DNA of 64,000 nt from CAKRPJ01 sp934376955 (GTDB lineage Bacteria; Bacillota; Clostridia; Lachnospirales; Lachnospiraceae): contig CAKRPJ010000005.1 of assembly GCA_934376955.1 (NCBI GenBank), positions 32,238 through 96,237 on the forward strand, given 5' to 3'. Shown one piece after another: positions 58,522 to 64,000 of this stretch. A program made the position numbers and the translations under genes. The notes below the pieces were generated by a model, which was given only the letters and a program-made list of their open reading frames with translations, ran no database searches and was not told where the DNA came from. Position 1 is the stretch's first letter. Every line of letters starts with the position of its first letter.

Positions 58522-58904
58522 TGTCATTAACAACTGACACCAAAATTCAGAAGCAGACCTTCTCGAATCAAAGCTATAATGATTCCGGCGTTTGCATTCG
58601 AGGTGTGGTAAAGGATATAGAAGCGTTGAAACAATCAATCCGGAAGCGGCTCTCAACCCAACAGTTCGAGTATCCGATCTACAGCTTTAATTACGGTGTG
58701 GACTGGCGGGATCTGATCGGACAGGATCAGGAATACATCCGGGCTGAAATGCAGCGTATGATCCGAGAAACATTGCAGCAGGACGATCGGATCCTTGACG
58801 TATCAGGCTTCACCTTTGATTTTATAGGTAGGCGTTGCGTGTGTTCCTTTGATGTATCAAGCATATTTGGTCAGCTGAGAGAAGGAGTTGAAGTGGATGT
58901 ATGA
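58521..58904 (+). CDS. xkdS: DUF2634 baseplate wedge protein (XkdS-like)
   Basis: 127 residues, gp25-like: RLSTQQFEYPIYSFNYGVDW and the conserved EMQRMIRETLQQDDRILDVS. Forms part of the baseplate wedge. Confidence 0.9.
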   Translation: MSLTTDTKIQKQTFSNQSYNDSGVCIRGVVKDIEALKQSIRKRLSTQQFEYPIYSFNYGVDWRDLIGQDQEYIRAEMQRMIRETLQQDDRILDVSGFTFDFIGRRCVCSFDVSSIFGQLREGVEVDV

Positions 58905-59931
58905 AGATAAAACCTATGAACATATTCTTCAGGAGATGCTCAATCGTGTCTCCAACGATGTAGATAAGCGAGAAGGAAGTGTAATTTATGACGCACTTGC
59001 TCCCGCAGCCTATTTTCTGGCTGACCAGTATTTTCAATTGAGCAATTTTATTGATCTGGTTTTACCGGATACTGCAGTCGGAGAATATTTGGATCGTGCT
59101 GTCAGTGGATATGGCATGACAAGAAAATTGGCGAGCCCCTCGATCCGGAAGATCGTCACCACAGGAGATGTTGCAATCGGAACAAGATGGTTGATCCAAC
59201 GTGTGGCATATCGGATAACAGGGCAGCTTGCAGAGAATGAATATAAAGCGGAATGTGAAACTGCCGGAAAGATTGGCAACGCTTATTCCGGTCCTTTGGA
59301 AGCCCTAACGGCCGCAAATGGGGTAACCGCTGAGCTGACTGACATTATCACAGATGGAGCAGACGAAGAAACAGATGACGCACTTAGAGCCCGGTTCTAC
59401 GAAAAAGTTCGCCGCCCTGCCACATCGGGAAATGCGTATCATTACAGACAATGGGCACTGGAAGTTCCGGGTGTTGGGGATGCAAAAGTATTTCCGCTTG
59501 ATTCCGGTCCCGGCACGGTCGGTATTTTGATCGTCGATTCAGAATACAAGATCAACAGCTCACTGGAATCGGTTGTATCTGAACATATCGAGACTGTGCG
59601 GCCAATTGGTGCCTCGGTGACAGTATCGAGTCCAGCAGCCAATACGATTGCTGTCTCTGCAAAGGTGCTTCTGGATGGCACAAAGACAAGAGAGGATGTG
59701 TTGGCAGCCTTCAAGGCAAATCTTGAAGAATATCTTAAAGCTACGACATTTAAAGAGTACCGTGTCAGCTATGCTAAAGTCGGCAGCCTGCTTTTGAGCA
59801 CCGAAGGGGTGAGGGATTGTGATTCCCTTACTCTAAACGGAACATCCGGAAATATCATAGTAGGCGAAAAAGAGATCCCTGTGATAGGGGACGTGAATCT
59901 GGAGGAGGTGAGTACACTTGGACTTGAGTAG
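58897..59931 (+). CDS. xkdT: Baseplate J-like protein (XkdT)
   Basis: 344 residues, gp47/J family. REGSVIYDALAPAAYFLADQ, DEETDDALRARFYEKVRRPA and GNAYHYRQWALEVPGVGDAK are hallmark stretches. AAGGAG lies 9 nt before the ATG at 58897. Confidence 0.93.
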   Translation: MYEDKTYEHILQEMLNRVSNDVDKREGSVIYDALAPAAYFLADQYFQLSNFIDLVLPDTAVGEYLDRAVSGYGMTRKLASPSIRKIVTTGDVAIGTRWLIQRVAYRITGQLAENEYKAECETAGKIGNAYSGPLEALTAANGVTAELTDIITDGADEETDDALRARFYEKVRRPATSGNAYHYRQWALEVPGVGDAKVFPLDSGPGTVGILIVDSEYKINSSLESVVSEHIETVRPIGASVTVSSPAANTIAVSAKVLLDGTKTREDVLAAFKANLEEYLKATTFKEYRVSYAKVGSLLLSTEGVRDCDSLTLNGTSGNIIVGEKEIPVIGDVNLEEVSTLGLE

Positions 59932-60481
59932 TGTTCTTCCGCCTTATTATGATAATAATGAAACAATGAAAGAATTACAGGATATATTATCGAAGCAGAC
60001 AAGCGATATCGGAGAGGAACTTATCAACACAATAAATCAGGCTTTTTGGATAACTGCAACTGGGGGCGGATTGCTTTCGAGATATGAAAAAGCGTTTGGT
60101 ATTATTCCGGATTATATTGAGATAGGAACGGATAAATACCGCAGAGAACGAATTTCCGCTAAGGTATTCGGAGCAGGAACGACAACACGAGAAATGATTC
60201 GAGATGTTTCCTCTCGGTATTCAAATGGTGAAGTTGAGATAACAGAGGACAATGCGAATAACCGGTTCATCATACGATTCATAGGAACTGTTGGTATACC
60301 TGAGAACATAGCCGGATTAAAGAAGACGATTAAGGAGATAAAACCGGCTCATCTGGGTGTGGAATATGTGTATGTCTATAACACATGGAGAGATGCAGAG
60401 AAGCTAACATGGGAACAAGCAGCAAAATATACGTGGGAACAGATAAGGACGGTAAAAATTAATGGCAGAGAAAACAAATAA
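59918..60481 (+). CDS. DUF2313 tail protein (YmfQ/XkdU-like)
   Basis: 187 residues from TTG with GGAGGAGGTG upstream. LSSVLPPYYDNNETMKELQD start and RRERISAKVFGAGTTTREMI follow the family. Connects baseplate and fibre. Overlaps the J protein end by 14 bp. Confidence 0.85.
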   Translation: MDLSSVLPPYYDNNETMKELQDILSKQTSDIGEELINTINQAFWITATGGGLLSRYEKAFGIIPDYIEIGTDKYRRERISAKVFGAGTTTREMIRDVSSRYSNGEVEITEDNANNRFIIRFIGTVGIPENIAGLKKTIKEIKPAHLGVEYVYVYNTWRDAEKLTWEQAAKYTWEQIRTVKINGRENK

Positions 60482-60878
60482 TCTTCAGCTAATTAAACAG
60501 GGCAGAAATGAGTATATAAGCATTGATGAGATCAATAAAAACATGGACATCATAGATCAAGCCTTTTCAGGTCAGCAGGATAATATATCATGTCTGTACC
60601 ATGATGTCATCGTGACTGTCCCTACATCATGGATAGGTTCCACGGCTCCATATACACAGGAGATCACTGTGGCCGGAATTAAAGTGGGAGATCCGGCAGA
60701 AATGTGGTCTGCGGTGAATGAAACAACAACTGCAGCAGATGCGAAGCTCTGGAATAAAATGGCTGCAATGATCGATTGTGCTCAGATCAAAACAGATGGC
60801 AAACTAATACTGATCTGTAAAAATAAAAAACCGATCAGCGAGTTTAAAATTCGGTTGAAAGGGGTGAGCGGAACATGA
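60462..60878 (+). CDS. Tail fibre-associated protein
   Basis: 138 residues. NNLQLIKQGRNEYISIDEIN KNMDIIDQAF at the start resembles fibre-joint proteins. The rest is beta-rich. Overlaps both neighbours. Confidence 0.65.
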   Translation: MAEKTNNLQLIKQGRNEYISIDEINKNMDIIDQAFSGQQDNISCLYHDVIVTVPTSWIGSTAPYTQEITVAGIKVGDPAEMWSAVNETTTAADAKLWNKMAAMIDCAQIKTDGKLILICKNKKPISEFKIRLKGVSGT

Positions 60879-61888
60879 GCGAAGTGTTAATTCCGATCGG
60901 TGGCGGCGGAGGCATGTCATCCGATGATGTCACAGCTTCCAGAAAGGATATTTTACAGGGGAAGACCACAGTAACGTCTGACAGCAATGATGAGATCATG
61001 GAAGGAACCATGCCGAATTGCGGAAGCAAAACAGCGGAGCTTGCCTGTGGAGGATCTTATACGATCCCGGAAGGTTATCATAATGGTTCTGGAAAGGTGA
61101 CGGCGAAGTCGTTAGCGACTCAGACCGCTGCGACTGCTGGAGCAGGAGATATCCTGTCAGGAAAGACGGCTTATGTGAATGGGAACAAGGTTGCGGGTAC
61201 AATGCCGAATCGAGGTGCAGTTACACAAGCATTAAATTGTGGCGGTTCTTATACAATTCCCGTAGGCTACCATAACGGCTCTGGAAAGGTAGCTGCTAAT
61301 TCATTAGCTAGTCAGACCGCTGCCAATGCTGTTGCGGGAAATATTTTAAAAGATAAGACTGCTTGGGTTAATGGGAATAAAATTACCGGTACAATTCCTA
61401 GTTTGGCTGGATCGACCATTACACCATCCTCTGCACAGCAAACTGTGGCGTGTTCTGGAAAGTATATGTCTGGTAATATTATAGTGAAAGCAGCTGATTT
61501 GAAAAACATTGTGCAAATAAATCCCAAAAATAGAATTGGATGGGCAGAAAGTGCAATGGAATATGGTACATTTTGTTCTATGACAGGATGCGTAGGCACT
61601 TTACAAAATATATATTTATATTTTGGAATTCAGCGCAGTTGCACTTCAACCGAATACGATCAGATCGTAGCTCGTAAGAGAGATTCCACTATGAAATATG
61701 GTTTTTATGTCGGTGTACCAAAACTTAACGAATATATCACATTTTCACCCTATTATCTTGCAAATTCAAATAGAATGTGGGATATACAACTTAAATTCAT
61801 TTTATCTTCCGGAACCTTATCAATAGTTTTGAAAACGCTTTCAAATCAGGTTTTTACCTGTGGAGGTGTCGCAGTGTTTAAACAATAA
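60875..61888 (+). CDS. Tail fibre / receptor-binding protein
   Basis: 337 residues. A Gly-rich N-terminus (IPIGGGGGMSSDD) is followed by two 60-residue repeats (GTMPNxG, CGGSYTIPxGYHNGSGKV, SLAxQTA) and a third partial one, then a C-terminal head domain from about residue 205 with a different, AT-rich composition. The last part probably binds the host surface. Confidence 0.75.
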   Translation: MSEVLIPIGGGGGMSSDDVTASRKDILQGKTTVTSDSNDEIMEGTMPNCGSKTAELACGGSYTIPEGYHNGSGKVTAKSLATQTAATAGAGDILSGKTAYVNGNKVAGTMPNRGAVTQALNCGGSYTIPVGYHNGSGKVAANSLASQTAANAVAGNILKDKTAWVNGNKITGTIPSLAGSTITPSSAQQTVACSGKYMSGNIIVKAADLKNIVQINPKNRIGWAESAMEYGTFCSMTGCVGTLQNIYLYFGIQRSCTSTEYDQIVARKRDSTMKYGFYVGVPKLNEYITFSPYYLANSNRMWDIQLKFILSSGTLSIVLKTLSNQVFTCGGVAVFKQ

Positions 61889-61911
61889 TATATAAAAGGA
61901 GGCTAGAACAA

Positions 61912-62241
61912 ATGAAAGCATTAGTAATTTATGATTTAACAGGAAGAATATGGCAAATTATTTATAATATAAATGAAGCACCACAGGGAATCACTTGTAT
62001 GTGGGTGGATATCCCAGATGGGGCAATTATTGAAAGGATTGATGTGACCGACCCGAAAAACCCGCAAGCGGTATTTTCATATCTTCCAGAATCAGATATC
62101 GGTCGACTTCAAAAACAGTTATCGGCTCTGGAAGTGAAAAATATCGCATTAGAAGACGAACTAACGAACACCCAGCTTGCGCTGGTTGATTTTTATGAAG
62201 AAATGTCCTGTAAAGATTTGAATAAGGGAGGTGATGTATAA
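61912..62241 (+). CDS. Small tail-region protein
   Basis: 109 residues: MKALVIYDLTGRIWQIIYN beta region and a C-terminal coiled coil. AAAGGAGG precedes the ATG. Its position after the fibre gene suggests a fibre chaperone or companion; unproved. Confidence 0.65.
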   Translation: MKALVIYDLTGRIWQIIYNINEAPQGITCMWVDIPDGAIIERIDVTDPKNPQAVFSYLPESDIGRLQKQLSALEVKNIALEDELTNTQLALVDFYEEMSCKDLNKGGDV

Positions 62242-62342
62242 TGGCGGCTGTATATGCAAACCTGATCCGAAAGGGGAAAAAGACTATCAATGATGTCCCG
62301 GAAAAACTCAGAGCAGAAGTTGAGGCATTGTTAAATGCTTAG
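62241..62342 (+). CDS. XkdX/CD1375-like small protein, copy 1
   Basis: 33 residues, MAAVYANLIRKGKKTINDVP then EKLRAEVEALLNA. GGGAGGTGATGTATA before the ATG. Related to the next gene. Confidence 0.7.
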   Translation: MAAVYANLIRKGKKTINDVPEKLRAEVEALLNA

Positions 62343-62382
62343 ACTAATGCTCTTATTTTTAACGAGAAAGGATATATATATC

Positions 62383-62517
62383 ATGGCAATAATTTACGCA
62401 ACGCTTATTATCAAAGGGAAAAAGACTTTTGCTCAGGTTCCGGAGAAATTAAAAGCTCAGGTAAGTCAGATTCTGATTGATCTGGAATGCGAAGACCTGA
62501 TTGCGGAGGAGGAATAG
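62383..62517 (+). CDS. XkdX/CD1375-like small protein, copy 2
   Basis: 44 residues, MAIIYATLIIKGKKTFAQVP then EKLKAQ. Shares MAxxYAxLIxKGKKTxxxVP and EKLxA with copy 1. Confidence 0.7.
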   Translation: MAIIYATLIIKGKKTFAQVPEKLKAQVSQILIDLECEDLIAEEE

Positions 62518-62518
62518 G

Positions 62519-62764
62519 ATGCCGACAGAGATAGCAGTAGCTCTGGTCGGTTTGTGCGGCAGTGCGATAGGCAGCTTGGCTGGTGTAGTTGCATCAGCTA
62601 AGCTGACCGCCTACCGGATAGAGCAGCTTGAGAAAAAAGTAGATAAGCATAATACCGTGATCGAGCGTACATATAAATTAGAGGAGACGCAGGCGGTCAT
62701 GGAAGAACAGATCAAGGTGGCAAACCACAGGATCGCGGATCTGGAAAATCAGAAGGAGGATTAG
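62519..62764 (+). CDS. XhlA-like lysis-associated membrane protein
   Basis: 81 residues. N-terminal hydrophobic segment (VALVGLCGSAIGSLAGVVAS), then RIEQLEKKVDKHNTVIERTY coiled coil. GGAGGAGG precedes the ATG at 62519. Such proteins lie just before holins. Confidence 0.78.
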   Translation: MPTEIAVALVGLCGSAIGSLAGVVASAKLTAYRIEQLEKKVDKHNTVIERTYKLEETQAVMEEQIKVANHRIADLENQKED

Positions 62765-62766
62765 AT

Positions 62767-63057
62767 ATGCAGGTGAAAGATTATGTAAAGCCGGAATTAC
62801 TGGTAGTGGCAGTGGTACTGTATTTTGTGGGCGTATGGTTGAAGCAGAGTGAAACAGTGAAAGATAAATACATTCCGCTGATTAACGGAGGAATTGGTAT
62901 TGTGATTTGTGCCATTTATGTATTTGCCACCTGTGCATGCACCAGTAGCCAGAATATTGCGCTGGCGGTGTTTACTGCGATCACGCAGGGAATTCTTGTG
63001 GCAGGATTATCTACTTATGTAAATCAGTTATTAAAACAGTCAGGAAAAGATGAATAG
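62767..63057 (+). CDS. Phage holin
   Basis: 96 residues with three hydrophobic segments (LLVVAVVLYFVGVWL; GGIGIVICAIYVFATCA; LAVFTAITQGILVAGL) and a charged end. Makes the membrane lesion that lets the endolysin reach the wall. Order XhlA-like, holin, endolysin supports it. Confidence 0.85.
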   Translation: MQVKDYVKPELLVVAVVLYFVGVWLKQSETVKDKYIPLINGGIGIVICAIYVFATCACTSSQNIALAVFTAITQGILVAGLSTYVNQLLKQSGKDE

Positions 63058-63063
63058 AAGGAG

Positions 63064-63156
63064 GTGATCCATCTTATCTCCCGTCACGGCCCGGGTCATG
63101 GCCGCCATTGCGACGTCGCAACAGCTCGGAGGGGATATCCTTCCGGGCTTTTCTAA
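63064..63156 (+). CDS. Doubtful small frame with a perfect Shine-Dalgarno
   Basis: AAGGAGGTGATCC at 63059-63071 pairs fully with the 16S rRNA 3' end, but no ATG follows at normal distance. The GTG inside it opens 30 codons (His/Arg/Gly-rich). The frame from 63073 opens without a standard start. A 14-bp palindrome TTGCGACGTCGCAA lies at 63108-63121. Confidence 0.25.
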   Translation: MIHLISRHGPGHGRHCDVATARRGYPSGLF

Positions 63157-63174
63157 ACAAGAGAGGAGAAATCT

Positions 63175-63915
63175 ATGCGAGATATTACGCTATGCCACCC
63201 GCGGCTCCGGAAGCTGGCTACAGAGCTTATCAAAGAATGCGCAGAGCAGGGCTTGCAAATAAAAATCGGTGAGACTTACCGGACAATCGCTGAGCAAGAT
63301 GCCCTGTATGCTCAGGGACGTACAAAGCCCGGAAAGATTGTCACCAATGCAAAAGGCAGCAGTTATAGCAGCTATCATCAGTGGGGCACAGCTTTTGATT
63401 TTTACCGAGCCGATGGCCGCGGAGCCTATTATGATAAAGATGGATTCTTTTCCCAAGTGGGAGCGATCGGAGTATCCATCGGCATGGAATGGGGCGGGAA
63501 CTGGAAATCCATCACAGACAAGCCTCACTTCCAGCTTCCAGACTGGGGATCCTCGACGAGCGGGATTAAGAAATTGTATAAGACGCCGGAGCAGTTCATG
63601 AAGACATGGTCTAAGGAGGAGAAGAAGGCGATTACCTCAGGCTGGCAGCACGATGCACACGGTTGGTGGTGGCAGAATGCCGATGGTACATGGGTGAAGT
63701 CAGCTTGGAAATTAATTAATAATCATTGGTACCTGTTCGGAGCTAATGGATATGTCCGGACAGGCTGGCATCGATGGAATCCAACTACAAAGCAAGTAGA
63801 CCCATCGGATGGATCTGGAGATTGGTATTATTTCCAAGAGGATGGAGATCTTCAGGGCGCTTGCTGGCACAGTAAGGAGAATGGGGCGATGGAAGTGTGG
63901 TATGTAGACAAATAA
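63175..63915 (+). CDS. Endolysin: M15 peptidase with cell-wall-binding repeats
   Basis: 246 residues. The M15C (VanY/Ply-type L,D- or D,D-peptidase) domain spans residues 1-125: zinc ligands in SYHQWGTAFDF and DKPHFQ. From about 155, cell-wall-binding repeats (GWQHDAHGWWWQNADGTWVK, SAWKLINNHWYLFGANG, DWYYFQEDGDLQG). It digests host peptidoglycan for release. AGAGGAGAAATCT precedes the ATG. Confidence 0.92.
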   Translation: MRDITLCHPRLRKLATELIKECAEQGLQIKIGETYRTIAEQDALYAQGRTKPGKIVTNAKGSSYSSYHQWGTAFDFYRADGRGAYYDKDGFFSQVGAIGVSIGMEWGGNWKSITDKPHFQLPDWGSSTSGIKKLYKTPEQFMKTWSKEEKKAITSGWQHDAHGWWWQNADGTWVKSAWKLINNHWYLFGANGYVRTGWHRWNPTTKQVDPSDGSGDWYYFQEDGDLQGACWHSKENGAMEVWYVDK

Positions 63916-63928
63916 AGAGAGATAAAGG

Positions 63929-63971
63929 GGCTGTCGCAAAATCATTAAAAACAGATGATTGAGCGGCAGCC
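63929..63971 (+). terminator. Stem-loop after the endolysin gene
   Basis: A 9-bp stem GGCTGTCGC / GCGGCAGCC with an inner ATCAT/ATGAT stem; no T-run follows, so a weak terminator. The remaining bases to 64000 hold no recognised gene or attachment site. Confidence 0.5.
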
Positions 63972-64000
63972 TCTGCCGTTATAGACATAAACCGGGATGA

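Noticed and set aside
1..64000. CRISPR array or rRNA genes
   Set aside because: No regularly spaced repeat with unique spacers and no rRNA sequence were seen; the tandem repeats found are coding or leader repeats.
63900..64000. Right prophage attachment site
   Set aside because: No return of the binding-protein sequence or integrase-side junction sequence appears before the edge.

Overview
The window is bacterial and looks like a gut Lachnospiraceae (Clostridia) chromosome. Grounds: Gram-positive gene order with strong AGGAGG ribosome sites, a CobW/Znu zinc locus with His-rich repeats, choline-type cell-wall-binding repeats, a Tim44-like zinc-ribbon protein and a PBSX-type contractile-tail prophage. 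No species can be named from sequence reading alone.

Host part, 1 to about 21,950: a MATE transporter that enters from the left edge; a nucleoside uptake and salvage operon (Bmp lipoprotein, double ATPase, two permeases, nucleoside hydrolase; 1321-7164); an M18 aminopeptidase; a secreted cell-wall-binding protein; a HAD phosphatase; a zinc locus (ZnuA lipoprotein, ZnuC, ZnuB, a CobW GTPase and a CobW-like/DUF1980 fusion; 11058-15988); a Tim44-like protein; a polysaccharide deacetylase; a D,D-carboxypeptidase; and an Fe-S aldo/keto reductase. The gaps carry dispersed, strongly palindromic repeats (9238-9399, 15983-16030, 16094-16301, 10201/17361).

Part two is a prophage, from about 21,950 to the right edge, more than 42 kb. 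A large serine recombinase lies against a substrate-binding-protein gene whose 5' part is missing, so this is the left attachment junction; the right junction is not in the window. Then come an accessory/immunity block (Uma2, DinD, a type I toxin-antitoxin, a DUF4041/GIY-YIG nuclease, ImmA, repressor and Cro-like gene with three operators), a strip of small unrecognised membrane and coiled-coil genes with repeated leaders (28.2-32.8 kb), and early replication and recombination genes (YqaJ nuclease, DUF1351, Bet/RecT, Hjc resolvase, replisome organizer with an iteron-type candidate origin). A TnpB-less IS605-type remnant, a sigma-like late regulator, a tRNA-like pair one of which is split by a homing-type nuclease gene, and hicAB follow. 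Late genes are in order: terminase, portal, MuF head protein with a toxin-like tail, scaffold, capsid, connectors, tail sheath and tube, chaperone pair with a -1 frameshift, tape measure, baseplate, fibre, holin and endolysin.

The strongest unusual signals are the PD-(D/E)XK homing-type nuclease between the two halves of an initiator-tRNA-like gene (41554-42070), the tail-chaperone frameshift cassette (54502-54554), two convergent genes that overlap on a shared 54-bp repeat (28313-28581), the type I toxin-antitoxin inside a duplicated immA fragment (25078-25465), and the zinc locus with tandem metal-binding repeats. All calls come from reading the sequence; no searches, folding or alignments were run.
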